Positions 1 to 8,720 are shown, counted from the first letter of the stretch. The stretch is 64,000 bases of DNA from Aquimarina sp042434915 (GCF_042434915.1 NZ_CP170198.1:434001-498000); one strand, 5' to 3'. Notes: generated by a model from the sequence alone, not told the origin. Made by a program: numbers and translations.

Positions 1-895
1 GCAATAGGTACAGAAACCTCGGGTTCTATTTTATCCCCTTCAAGTCAAAATTCTGTTGTTGGTTTAAAACCAATTATTGGTGTATTAAGTCGAAGTGGTA
101 TAATTCCTATTTCTAGTACCTTAGATACTCCTGGCCCCATGACTCGTTGCGTGATAGATAATTTAATAGTTTATCAAAGTATGTTGGGAAAAGATAATGC
201 AGATCCAGCTTCGATTGCTGTAAAAAAGGATTTTAATATAGTTGCAACATTAGCAAATGAGAACAAATTAAAAGGGAAACGTCTAGGGTATTTTAAAACT
301 CTTAAAGATAGTGTATTGTATGCAAAAGCATTAAAAGAGTTATCAGATGCTGGAGCGATTTTAATTGAAGTAGAATCAGAAGAAGTAGCTTTACCTAATT
401 TCAGGAAATTACTTAATCTAGATATGAAAAAAGATCTTTCACATTATTTGAAAATGTATGCCGATACTACTATTAGATTAAAAACAGTATATGATATTAT
501 GGCGTTTAATAAAAAGGATTCGCTACTTCGTATGCCATATGGACAACGCTTGTTTGAGGGAATTGTCGCTGATTCTTTTAATAAAACAGTCTATTTGGCG
601 ATCAAAGATACTTTGCAGTCTAACGGACGATATTTTTTTGATAAACTGATAAAACGTGATTCTTTGGACGCTATTCTATCGATCAATAATTATCATGCAG
701 GGTATGCAGCAGTCGCTCAATATCCCGCCATAACGGTACCTATGGGGTGGGTATACTAGTTTAGGTGTGCCACGTGGATTAACGTTCATTTCTAGCTCCT
801 TTAAAGAAATTGATTTGTTCTCTATAGCTTATAGTTTTGAGCAACTCACCCAGTCAAGAAAGGAACCTATGGATTATATTGAAAATACTGATTAA
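1..895 (+). pseudogene. Amidase (amidase-signature family), 3' part, frameshifted
   Basis: The frame is open from base 1, so the gene begins outside the window. It opens with the amidase-signature segment GTETSGSILSPSSQNSVVGL, followed by the GIIPIS...DTPGPMTR block. These are hallmarks of amidase-signature hydrolases, which cleave amides with a Ser-cisSer-Lys triad; the GTETSGS serines fit that site. Frame 1 stops at 757-759, just after ITVPMG. The expected C-terminal tail (GYTSLGVPRGLTFISSSFKE...) continues in the next frame from about 749 to the stop at 893-895. Removing one G from the GGGG run at 744-747 restores one continuous frame reading PMGGYTSLGVPRG. The break is therefore a single-base insertion in a homopolymer: either a recent inactivation or a sequencing error. 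The substrate cannot be inferred. Confidence 0.85.
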
Positions 896-1251
896 CCTAA
901 AGTTTTTAGTACAGGTTTTTAAAGCTTTTGTAAGCTACTGATTAAGAAACTTCTTCAGTTTTTTATAAAATTACAAAGGGATTTTCAATTTCTAATTTTT
1001 GTTTGCGTCAACTTGTATTTAATAGTTTTCACTAATAGATAAATACTTCAATTGCTATGAAGTGCTTAAATTTAATTTTCTAATTTAAAAATCAATACTC
1101 AAAAAAAGAAAGGAATAGGGGTGAAAAAGGTTATATTTAATGTCCATACGAAGTTTGACATTGTAGAGTCCTTTTTGACAAATACAACTAACTTGCTAAA
1201 AGTCCTTACCATTTCGGGTTTTTTTCTACTTTTACTAAAAATTTTTATTAG
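896..1251. other. Intergenic region before the sigma factor
   Basis: This 356-base AT-rich stretch has no convincing gene. A 69-codon frame runs from 1121 into the sigma gene in another frame, but it has no family resemblance and looks like chance. I see no clear hairpin terminator after the broken amidase and no exact TAnnTTTG box. The sigma gene promoter probably lies here but cannot be placed. Confidence 0.5.
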
Positions 1252-1794
1252 ATGCCAAATAAACTTTATGACAATGTTTGTGATGAAGATGTCTTTTCAG
1301 AAATTTACAATAGGTATTCAACCGATTTAAGAGCCTACCTATATTATAAATTTGGAGAGGCGCTAAGCCCAAATGATAAAATGCAAGATGCATTCATAAG
1401 GTTATTATTCAATTGTAAAAAAATAACGCATGACAAAGCCAAAAGGTATTTATACAAAGTAGCGAATAATATGATGTCAAATGAGTTTGCACATCAAAGC
1501 GTCGTGCTTCAACACAAAATGATAGCCGTGCAGCGATATACTCATGAGTCTTCAGAGTTTATAAGAGAGCAACAAGAATTTCTTGAACATTATCAAAAAG
1601 CTTTAGAGCAATTGCCAAACGAGCACCGCGTTGCTTTTTTGATGAATAAAGTTGAAGGTAATAGCCATGAAGAAATTGCCGACGTACTTGGAGTTACTAA
1701 GAAAGTAATAGAGAACAGGGTATATCTAGCTTATAAACAGCTCAAAAACAAAGTAGAGGAGTTGAGCTTTGTAAAAGGGCATCCAAACCGATAG
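1252..1794 (+). CDS. ECF-type RNA polymerase sigma factor (FecI-like)
   Basis: This 180-residue protein has the two-domain layout of ECF sigma factors. Region 2 covers about residues 12-80 (FSEIYNRYSTDLRAYLYYKF, then the MQDAFIRLL segment). Region 4, a helix-turn-helix, covers about 112-170 (ALEQLPNEHRVAFLMNKVEG, then EEIADVLGVTKKVIENRV). It would direct RNA polymerase to a small regulon when released from its anti-sigma factor. The next gene, 27 bases downstream on the same strand, is a FecR-type protein, so the two form the usual sigma/anti-sigma pair. Unlike most Bacteroidota FecI/FecR pairs, no TonB-dependent receptor follows. The ATG at 1252 leaves region 2 complete. Confidence 0.9.
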   Translation: MPNKLYDNVCDEDVFSEIYNRYSTDLRAYLYYKFGEALSPNDKMQDAFIRLLFNCKKITHDKAKRYLYKVANNMMSNEFAHQSVVLQHKMIAVQRYTHESSEFIREQQEFLEHYQKALEQLPNEHRVAFLMNKVEGNSHEEIADVLGVTKKVIENRVYLAYKQLKNKVEELSFVKGHPNR

Positions 1795-1821
1795 TTTTTT
1801 TATAGATAGAAGCATTAGCAC

Positions 1822-2733
1822 ATGAAGAATGAAGATTTGGTAAAAAAATGGCTATCAGATAATTTATCACCGATAGAAAAGAAACAGTTTGAAGCTTCAG
1901 AGGATTATTTTGTACATAAGACTATCGTTGATACGGCAAAATTTTTTAAGGCTGATCACGTAACTACCTCGCAAGGTGTTGCTGCAGTTAGAGAACGCGC
2001 ATATGCCCAAAAAAAACCTGTAGTGAAGACAAAATTCTATAGATCTAGTTGGTTAATATTTGTTCTTCTGTTTCTAATTATAATAGGAATAGGCTCTTTT
2101 TTCTTTTTTTCAAACGACACCACTATTTATACAGATATTGGTGAAAATATGAGTATTAAATTACCCGATAACTCTCATGTAACACTCAACTCAAAATCCA
2201 CTGTCTCTTTTGATCAAAAAGGATGGAGTAAGCAACGTGAAGTTAATCTTGAGGGAGAAGCTTATTTTGAAGTAGCTCAAGGAAAGAATTTTGAAGTTCT
2301 TACAGATGCGGGTACGATAAGTGTTCTAGGAACAAAATTTAATGTAAAAAACCGAAACAATTTTTTTGAGGTTCATTGTTTTGAAGGTATGGTACATGTA
2401 CGTTATAAAAATGGCTATACAGAAAATTTATCAGCAGGAAATTCACTGCGAATTATAGATGGAATCATTACGTTTGAGACCAGTTTAGATAAATCTCCAC
2501 AGTGGATAAATAAAATAAGCAACTTTAAAAATGTTCCTTTTGCAGAAGTTATTAAAGAATTTGAACGACAATATAAAGTAAAGCTTATTGTGCAGGACGT
2601 AGATACACAAAGAGGTTTTACAGGAGATTTTATGCACAATGATGTAGAGGAAGGCTTGAAATCAATAACGCTACCCTTTAATTTATCGTATCGTATTGAT
2701 AATGAAGGCAACATTGTGATTGCACCTCAGTAG
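1822..2733 (+). CDS. FecR-family anti-sigma factor, inner membrane
   Basis: This 303-residue protein has a short cytoplasmic N-terminus (1-75), which would bind the sigma factor. One membrane helix follows at about 77-97 (WLIFVLLFLIIIGIGSFFFF). The periplasmic FecR domain lies at about 103-200, with the typical GENMSIKLPDNSHVTLNSKS and LEGEAYFEV segments. The C-terminal region (about 236-303) resembles DUF4974, the small domain common in Bacteroidota FecR proteins that can contact the signalling domain of a TonB receptor. By family, it holds the ECF sigma factor inactive until an outer-membrane receptor signals. It sits 27 bases behind the sigma gene and is almost certainly cotranscribed. The cognate receptor is not in this window downstream. 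Confidence 0.9.
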   Translation: MKNEDLVKKWLSDNLSPIEKKQFEASEDYFVHKTIVDTAKFFKADHVTTSQGVAAVRERAYAQKKPVVKTKFYRSSWLIFVLLFLIIIGIGSFFFFSNDTTIYTDIGENMSIKLPDNSHVTLNSKSTVSFDQKGWSKQREVNLEGEAYFEVAQGKNFEVLTDAGTISVLGTKFNVKNRNNFFEVHCFEGMVHVRYKNGYTENLSAGNSLRIIDGIITFETSLDKSPQWINKISNFKNVPFAEVIKEFERQYKVKLIVQDVDTQRGFTGDFMHNDVEEGLKSITLPFNLSYRIDNEGNIVIAPQ

Positions 2734-3104
2734 TAATAAGGCTTCAACATAAGTCATGTGTGATTTTTAATTCTTTTTGCGATTATCATAACATACATTG
2801 TAACGACAGTAAAATTATACATTTTTTTAATTCTAGTACGCCACTTGCTAATGACTCGTATAGTAGTGCAAAGCAGCACTAGAGAACTTTAAAAGAATAT
2901 ACTTTTAAATACGTTTCATATTTCAAATAGAAATTAGTAAAGTATCGATCACTTAGCAACGTTGTCATGTCAATTGCCTTTATAAAGTTTATTAGGGTGT
3001 AACTGTATAATACTTTGATACAATGCTTATTTTTGAATAGTAATTGCAAATCAGCTTATTCTTAAGTTATTCCTTGTATCTTTGCACACTTTTATTAGAT
3101 AGTT
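2734..3104. other. Intergenic region with rimO promoter
   Basis: This 371-base AT-rich gap after fecR holds no recognisable gene. No strong terminator hairpin follows fecR. The only supported element is the -7 box just upstream of rimO. The absence of a SusC/TonB receptor gene here is notable given the sigma/FecR pair upstream. Confidence 0.5.
3077..3084 (+). promoter_or_regulatory. Bacteroidota -7 promoter box for rimO
   Basis: TATCTTTG is an exact match to the Bacteroidota housekeeping -7 consensus TAnnTTTG. It lies 20 bases upstream of the rimO ATG at 3105, which would give a short 5' leader. No clear TTG element was found at the usual distance upstream. Confidence 0.6.
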
Positions 3105-4406
3105 ATGAGGACGAAGACGTTAAAGAAAAATAAGATCAATGTTGTTACACTTGGTTGCAGTAAAAATGTTTACGACAGTGAAGTGTTAATGGGACAGCTC
3201 AAAGCAAATAATAAGGAGGTTGTTCATGAAGAAGAAGGCAATATCGTAGTTATTAATACCTGCGGATTTATAGCAAACGCCAAAGAAGAATCAGTTAATA
3301 CAATCTTGGATTTTGTACAAAAAAAGGAAGCAGGGAGTGTTGATAAAGTTTTTGTCACTGGATGTTTGTCAGAACGTTATAAGCCAGACCTAGAAGTAGA
3401 AATCCCTAATGTAGATCAATACTTTGGCACCACAGAATTACCGGGTTTACTTAAAGCTCTTGGAGCAGATTATAAGCACGAACTGATTGGAGAACGTTTA
3501 ACGACAACCCCCAAAAATTATGCGTATCTTAAAATAGCCGAAGGATGTGACCGTCCGTGCTCTTTTTGTGCAATACCAATCATGAGAGGTAAACACAAAT
3601 CTACTCCCATAGAATCGCTGGTTATAGAAGCCGAAAAGTTAGCAGCAGATGGTGTTAAGGAACTAATCTTAATAGCACAAGATCTTACATATTATGGATT
3701 AGACTTATATAAAGAAAGAAAATTAGCCGATTTATTAAAGCACTTGGTCGCGGTTGATGGGATCGAATGGATTCGTTTGCATTATGCTTTTCCGACGGGA
3801 TTTCCAATGGAGGTACTCGAGGTAATGCGTAACGAGCCAAAAATATGTAACTATATTGATATCCCATTACAACATATTGCAGATCCTATCTTAAAATCCA
3901 TGCGTCGTGGTACAACCAAGGCAAAGACAACCAAATTGCTACAAGAGTTTAGAGCTGCAGTGCCAGAAATGGCTATTAGAACTACACTTATTGTAGGTTA
4001 CCCTGGAGAAACTCAAGAAGATTTTGAAACACTACGTGATTGGGTAAAGGAAATGCGATTTGAACGTATGGGATGTTTTACATATTCTCACGAAGAAAAT
4101 ACACACGCCTATAATTTGGAGGATGATGTGCCAGAAGATGTCAAAATGGAACGAGCTAATGAGATTATGGAAATACAATCCCAGATCTCATGGGAATTAA
4201 ATCAACAAAAAATAGGACACGAATATAAAGTCATTATTGATCGTAAAGAAGGTAATTATTTTATTGGGCGTACAGAATTTGATTCTCCAGATGTAGATAA
4301 TGAAGTATTAATTGATGCATCTAAGTTTTATTTAAAAACTGGAGATTTTACCAAAGTTAGAATTACCGAAGCAGAAGATTTTGACCTTTATGCCGAAGTT
4401 TTATAA
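3105..4406 (+). CDS. rimO: Ribosomal protein S12 methylthiotransferase RimO
   Basis: RimO is a radical-SAM enzyme that adds a methylthio group to an aspartate of ribosomal protein S12. The protein has 433 residues, normal for the family. The N-terminal UPF0004 domain carries its iron-sulfur cysteines at C18 (LGCSKN), C53 (NTCGF) and C87 (TGCLSERY). The radical-SAM CxxxCxxC motif is C148, C152 and C155 (EGCDRPCSFCAIP). The C-terminal part (about 370-433) fits a TRAM RNA-binding domain. The TLGCSKN start and FCAIPIMRG text favour RimO over the related tRNA enzyme MiaB. It is monocistronic, with a -7 box at 3077 and a strong terminator right after the stop. Confidence 0.97.
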   Translation: MRTKTLKKNKINVVTLGCSKNVYDSEVLMGQLKANNKEVVHEEEGNIVVINTCGFIANAKEESVNTILDFVQKKEAGSVDKVFVTGCLSERYKPDLEVEIPNVDQYFGTTELPGLLKALGADYKHELIGERLTTTPKNYAYLKIAEGCDRPCSFCAIPIMRGKHKSTPIESLVIEAEKLAADGVKELILIAQDLTYYGLDLYKERKLADLLKHLVAVDGIEWIRLHYAFPTGFPMEVLEVMRNEPKICNYIDIPLQHIADPILKSMRRGTTKAKTTKLLQEFRAAVPEMAIRTTLIVGYPGETQEDFETLRDWVKEMRFERMGCFTYSHEENTHAYNLEDDVPEDVKMERANEIMEIQSQISWELNQQKIGHEYKVIIDRKEGNYFIGRTEFDSPDVDNEVLIDASKFYLKTGDFTKVRITEAEDFDLYAEVL

Positions 4407-4427
4407 GCGATACATACAATATGATTT

Positions 4428-4460
4428 AAAAAAACCAGCAACTTTTGCTGGTTTTTTTTT
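4428..4460 (+). terminator. Rho-independent terminator of rimO
   Basis: The arms AAACCAGCAA and TTGCTGGTTT enclose a three-base loop and are followed by a run of T. It lies about 25 bases after the rimO stop. Confidence 0.9.
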
Positions 4461-4554
4461 AAATAATTTTTTCAGGGTTTATACCATGAGATATCCACCA
4501 ATAGTGCTTAAGAATTATTTTTATGATCTCTTATGAGTTTTTAAAAAAAAAATC

Positions 4555-4562
4555 TATTTTTG
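4555..4562 (+). promoter_or_regulatory. Candidate -7 box (TATTTTTG)
   Basis: An exact TAnnTTTG match lies 220 bases upstream of the secreted-protein gene at 4785. The region is AT-rich and chance matches are likely, so it is a weaker candidate than the box at 4637. Confidence 0.3.
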
Positions 4563-4636
4563 AAGAATAAATAATCTAAATTACGGTTAAACCATAATTA
4601 ATGTATCTAATTAACGTATTTTTTAGTTAATTCTTA

Positions 4637-4644
4637 TATATTTG
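4637..4644 (+). promoter_or_regulatory. Candidate -7 box for the 4785 secreted protein
   Basis: TATATTTG matches TAnnTTTG exactly. If it is used, the transcript would carry a leader of roughly 130 bases before the ATG at 4785, unusually long compared with other promoters in this window. Confidence 0.45.
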
Positions 4645-4784
4645 TATGCTGTATATCTTTTTTTTAAATCCATGAATAGTAAGTATTTGTCTTTATTTGC
4701 TATACGTGTGTTTAAAGAATACAGTATTTACTTAATGTTTAACCTACTTTTATTTTCATTAGAGTAACTACCCCACAACACATT

Positions 4785-5486
4785 ATGAATTTTAAGTTAT
4801 ACTTATTTTACTTTTGTCTATTAAATTATGCCTTTTTATTTGCCCAGATTGATGCAAATTCTGTAATGGGCGTACCTTCGGGTACTACTGCAGAAATTGG
4901 GGCTATTACAACTGCGCAAGAAGGAGCTATCGTGTATGATACCCAAATAAAACGTATGTTTCAGTTTATAGAGGGTAGCTGGCAAGAGATGCTAACTGCA
5001 GGAAATGTTTATGTAGGTGCTTTTCAAATTAATGCAGCAGGAACAGTAAATGTGACAGGTATTCCTTTTATACCATCATCGGTTACCTTTGTAGCACATG
5101 CTAATGTAGAAACGTTTAACTTAGACATAGATAATGCTATTAATAACGATAGAGGAATTAGAAACTCCTTTGGTTCTATGAACGGGTTTGCAAGAAATGA
5201 TAATGGATCCATTACGCAACAAGTAATCTATGTAGGTGGCCATGGTAATTCTATTAATGATATCTCTCGCTTTGCATCTAATACAAATGCGATTGGATTG
5301 CGTTACGGGGATCAAAATGGAAGTTCTCTTGGTAAGATCACAGGTCGAGTTACCAATTTTACTGCAGATGGTTTTGAGGTATTGGTGAATTATATTAATG
5401 GGACAATTACCAATACAGGCAATAATGTTCGTCCCGGTGATATTGCAGACGAGGGTGTTATCGTGCTGTATACGGCTTATCGATAA
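4785..5486 (+). CDS. Secreted protein of unknown function
   Basis: This 233-residue protein begins with a clear signal peptide (hydrophobic residues 3-20, ending LFAQ). The mature N-terminus contains MGVPSGTTAEIGAITTAQEG and YDTQIKRMFQFIEGSWQEM. Such text is common near the start of flavobacterial secreted or surface proteins that describe a fixed short strand-rich module. The remainder is rich in N, G, T and V with alternating hydrophobics (VTFVAHANVETFNLD, RVTNFTADGFEVLVNYING), suggesting a beta-rich extracellular fold. No catalytic motif or sorting domain is visible. It is a single-gene unit between the rimO terminator and its own terminator. The product is certain to be a gene, but its function is unknown. 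Confidence 0.8.
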   Translation: MNFKLYLFYFCLLNYAFLFAQIDANSVMGVPSGTTAEIGAITTAQEGAIVYDTQIKRMFQFIEGSWQEMLTAGNVYVGAFQINAAGTVNVTGIPFIPSSVTFVAHANVETFNLDIDNAINNDRGIRNSFGSMNGFARNDNGSITQQVIYVGGHGNSINDISRFASNTNAIGLRYGDQNGSSLGKITGRVTNFTADGFEVLVNYINGTITNTGNNVRPGDIADEGVIVLYTAYR

Positions 5487-5523
5487 CTACTATAATTTTA
5501 TTAAAAAGTGAGGATAAAAATGT

Positions 5524-5556
5524 AAAAGGGGCCTACATGGTAAGCCCCTTTTTTTA
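5524..5556 (+). terminator. Rho-independent terminator of the 4785 gene
   Basis: AAAAGGGGC at 5524-5532 pairs with GCCCCTTTT at 5544-5552, followed by more T. It lies about 40 bases after the stop of the secreted-protein gene. Confidence 0.88.
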
Positions 5557-5873
5557 TACTGTCTTATGTAATGGAATTTTGGCTAATTCATTATAAAAGA
5601 GAATACTATAATTTTAAATGTTGTAATTCGAGCGCAAAAATAGACAATTATAACGTTGTAAAAACATAGTTTTTGTGTTCTCTCCTTAAAATGAATATAT
5701 CCGTATAAATACCATATTATTATGTTACTATTTAAAACTTTTGGTTGTTAAGAATATTGCTATAAGTAGCTATAAATATCTTAGATGTTGGTAATTATTT
5801 TGAATTTACCTTGCGAAAATCGGATCGATAATAATTTTATATTTGTTCATAAATTAACATTAATTTAATCTTT
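5557..5873. other. Intergenic stretch without recognised features
   Basis: This AT-rich gap lies between convergent genes. I see no gene, no repeat and no second terminator for the pirin gene on the minus strand. Confidence 0.4.
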
Positions 5874-6608
5874 CTAAGGTTCGTTTACTCCTTTTAAAAA
5901 GCTCATTGGTACCTCTATCAATAAAACTTTTGAAGCTTTTGTCGTTTCTATAGTAATTCGATCTGTGTTCCAAATGCCAATGGCGTCTCTACGATGTAAT
6001 GAATGATCGTTACACATAATATCGCCTTCTAATACAAATAAGTACACACCATTTTTGGGGTTATGCAAGCTGTATTCTCTTTCTACTCCAGCATCAAACT
6101 GTCCTAGTGAAAACCAAGCATCTTGATGTATCCAAACCCCTTGTTCATCTGCATTAGGTGATACAATTTGATACCACTCATTTTTTAACGTGTTTTGTGG
6201 TAACGTGATTTGATCATAACGAGGGGTAACACCACGCTCTTTGGGGATAATCCATATTTGTAAAAACTTAACCTCGCGATCTTTGTTCTTGTTATACTCA
6301 CTATGATATACACCCGTACCCGCACTCATTACTTGGATATCCCCAGCTTTAATAACCGTTGTGTTATCCATACTATCCTTATGCTCTAGATCTCCAAATA
6401 GCGGTATGGATATAATCTCCATATCCTCGTGACGATGTTTGCCAAAACCCATACCAGCAGCTACGGTATCATCATTAAGCACACGCAATGCACCAAAATT
6501 AATACGAGCAGGGTCATGATAATTTCCAAAACTAAAAGAATGAAACGATTGTAACCAACCGTGATTTGCGGTGCCTCTCGTATCTGCTTTGTGTATCACT
6601 GTGTCCAT
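5874..6608 (-). CDS. Pirin-family cupin protein (YhhW-like)
   Basis: This 244-residue bicupin opens with the pirin-family text HGWLQSFHSFSFGNYHDP. The N-terminal cupin contains GFGKHRHEDMEI and AGTGVYHSEYN. These give the metal ligands H58, H60, H102 and E104, matching the 3-His/1-Glu site of YhhW. Some relatives oxidise quercetin in vitro, but the physiological role of bacterial pirins is mostly unclear. The family usually has a cytosolic location, and no signal peptide is seen here. It stands alone, with about 240 bases of non-coding sequence before the next minus-strand gene upstream of it. Confidence 0.93.
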   Translation of the reverse strand: MDTVIHKADTRGTANHGWLQSFHSFSFGNYHDPARINFGALRVLNDDTVAAGMGFGKHRHEDMEIISIPLFGDLEHKDSMDNTTVIKAGDIQVMSAGTGVYHSEYNKNKDREVKFLQIWIIPKERGVTPRYDQITLPQNTLKNEWYQIVSPNADEQGVWIHQDAWFSLGQFDAGVEREYSLHNPKNGVYLFVLEGDIMCNDHSLHRRDAIGIWNTDRITIETTKASKVLLIEVPMSFLKGVNEP

Positions 6609-6850
6609 AGTATTCTTTTCTGTCGAAGATACAGTTTCTATAAAAGTATTTTTCTAAACAAAGTATTAAAGTTAGTTTTTCTATGAGAATTTGATAATGA
6701 TAAAGTACTCTTATATTTTATTCGTTATTTGTTTTATGTATACGTATTTTTTGAACGTACAATTAGACAGATACGTACTACACTTGAGCATGTTAAATTG
6801 CTAACGCTTTTATTTAGGACTGCAGGGTGGGTACAATAAGAGTAGTGTGC

Positions 6851-7261
6851 TTAGCTCACCTTTTGTAAAACATTTTCTGTTGGACGTAGCTGCAACTGCT
6901 TCAAAAAATCTTGCAGCACTAGTAGCGAATTGCTATGAATTGCATCCTTATACAATGTAATGTTCTTATCTATAGTAGCTATACGATAATAGTCTTTATG
7001 ATAAACCACTTTGCGTATTTTAGAAATGTTTAATTGCTTAAACTCAATAGTGTTTTTGGTAAGAATCCCATTTTTTATAGATGCATAACCTTTAACCTTC
7101 ATTACCGCATACACGACCCCGTATAGCAAGCCTATAAGTAATAAGTAGGAAGAAAAAAGTGTACTGGTTTTTACTATAAATCCAAGGAGGCTCAAAAAGG
7201 TGAAAAAACTACTAATTATCAAGTTATTGCGTAACAAACGCCTTTTGTATAGAAGTTTCAT
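6851..7261 (-). CDS. Small membrane protein with PH-like C-terminus
   Basis: This 136-residue protein starts with basic residues, then two hydrophobic helices at about 13-31 and 34-54 (SSYLLLIGLLYGVVYAVM). The soluble remainder (GYASIKNGILTKNTIEFKQL, then ISKIRKVVYHKDYYRIAT) resembles the bacterial PH-like domains attached to paired helices (DUF304/YdbS style). That similarity is from pattern only. It would sit in the inner membrane facing the cytoplasm. No operon partner is apparent, as gaps on both sides exceed 150 bases. Function unknown. Confidence 0.65.
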   Translation of the reverse strand: MKLLYKRRLLRNNLIISSFFTFLSLLGFIVKTSTLFSSYLLLIGLLYGVVYAVMKVKGYASIKNGILTKNTIEFKQLNISKIRKVVYHKDYYRIATIDKNITLYKDAIHSNSLLVLQDFLKQLQLRPTENVLQKVS

Positions 7262-7438
7262 AGTATGTGTATTATAAGTTGGTTAGGATAGCTAAAGTAA
7301 TTTTTTTTCGATTAAAAAAAGTATTAGTTGATGAGCGTTCTGCAGGTAACAGATTTAAACTACCCTATACAGGATAGTTTAAATACTGTATTTGATGTAA
7401 AAACATCATAGCTAGCATCAACAATACAAGTCTTATAT

Positions 7439-8176
7439 CTATGTATTCAATTCGGCAGACGCTGTAGATACTACTTCTTTTTCTTTAGCCTTTAGGTTTT
7501 GTAGATATTCTTTTTCTAATAAGTCTAATCGTTTTTTTAAAGGAGTATATAGATCATTAGCATCCAATTCTATGTGAGCATCCAATCGTTTCATATACGC
7601 TTCATAACTTTTATAGGCGTCGGGTCGCAATGCTGTTATCGAGGTTTTAATTTGCTCACTTTCCTTTTTATTACGGTTACTGTACACCTCATAAAAGGCA
7701 GTATTAAATGTTTGCAGATTTTGTACCCAAGATTCTAACTTTAATGTCTTAATAGCTGTTGCAACATCATTATCATTAGTACAATCATCAATTAAATTGA
7801 TAAGTACAGTAGTCTCTTTTGCGTAGCTTAAGCGTGTAACCCCAGACCCGCAGGCTTCGATTTTGGCATAGATCTGTTGTGCAGCAGCTTTGAGTGCTTG
7901 ATCCGTGTGATAGGTATAGGCAAGAACGATATACCTAAACCCGATAAATGCATCATCTCTCTGGTTGTCTAATGTAAGCAGATCTTGAGTTAACAATCGA
8001 TCGCGTTCATAATACAAGGCATCATCTAAGTCTTTAAGAACAGCGTGCAACGCCTCTACATGCTGCTCAAGCTTAAGTGTTGCAAGATCATACTCAGATG
8101 AAAAAGTGGTAACATCACGTAAGAATTGAATAAACTCGATTTTATCCATTTTTTGGAGTACTCCTGTGGTAATCAT
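7439..8176 (-). CDS. Helical protein of unknown function (DUF6261-like)
   Basis: This 245-residue protein has no signal peptide and no membrane segment, and is predicted mostly helical with heptad-like charge patterns. It contains DDAFIGFRYIVLAYTYHTD and ETTVLINLIDD. The overall look (length, helical, FRYIV...YAKETTVLINLI) recalls the Bacteroidota-specific DUF6261 family, but I cannot verify that. No catalytic residues stand out. It is isolated, with a 177-base gap downstream and a 544-base gap upstream that contains the large inverted repeat. The first ATG at 8176 was chosen; a second Met at residue 10 (MDKIEF) is an equally plausible start. Confidence 0.65.
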   Translation of the reverse strand: MITTGVLQKMDKIEFIQFLRDVTTFSSEYDLATLKLEQHVEALHAVLKDLDDALYYERDRLLTQDLLTLDNQRDDAFIGFRYIVLAYTYHTDQALKAAAQQIYAKIEACGSGVTRLSYAKETTVLINLIDDCTNDNDVATAIKTLKLESWVQNLQTFNTAFYEVYSNRNKKESEQIKTSITALRPDAYKSYEAYMKRLDAHIELDANDLYTPLKKRLDLLEKEYLQNLKAKEKEVVSTASAELNT

Positions 8177-8720
8177 ACGAATAGGTTTTAAGATTAAGAG
8201 TAGAAAAGTACAAAAAATAGTTTTTTAGTAAAAAAAATCCTACCAAATAATTCATAATTTTAAAAAGTAATTGGTTGTAGGGGTGCTAGTTAGGGTTGTA
8301 AGAAGTTAAAAGCATAATACACTCCTGAAAGCAATCATTCTATCATGATAGCGATCCATTTCACGGGTGTAAAACTTGTTTATAAGGTAATAAGAGCTTG
8401 TTGCACTGCTGTATGGGATGTTTTACTACGTACAAAGACTAGTTGCAGTGGTGCAAATGATCATTATTAGTTATATTGATCATTTGCACCACTGCAAATC
8501 ACATCCATTTAAGTTTGGATACTATAGGCAAGGGTGTAAGCAGTAGTGTTTTAATCTAAGAAATAAGTTTGGTTAGAATTATTTTCCTTCTAAGTTATTG
8601 AACATTGAATTTTGCGGTCTAAATAAGTGCAAAACTCTCAAATTCCCCATTATTTCCTAATCCCAGATCAGTCAAAATATTATATAGTCTTAGTCTATAG
8701 GTACGTCATGGTAGCTAGCT
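8177..8720. other. Long non-coding gap with a perfect inverted repeat
   Basis: This 544-base stretch lies between the 3' end of the Abi_2 gene and the 5' end of the next minus-strand gene. It holds no open frame of note. Its main content is the 21-base-arm inverted repeat at 8443-8497. An imperfect extra copy of the arm start lies at 8401-8411 (TTGCACTGCTG against TTGCAGTGGTG). Confidence 0.6.
8443..8497. repeat. Perfect 21-base inverted repeat (large hairpin)
   Basis: Bases 8443-8463 (starting TTGCAGTGGTGCAAAT) and 8477-8497 are exact reverse complements separated by a 13-base AT loop. No T-run follows on either strand, so it is not a standard terminator. It could be an extended operator, an RNA processing element, or a scar or MITE-like element beside the Abi_2 gene. 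Confidence 0.85.

Noticed and set aside
1121..1330. 69-codon frame ahead of the sigma factor
   Set aside because: It has no family resemblance and overlaps the sigma gene start in another frame; probably chance in AT-rich DNA.
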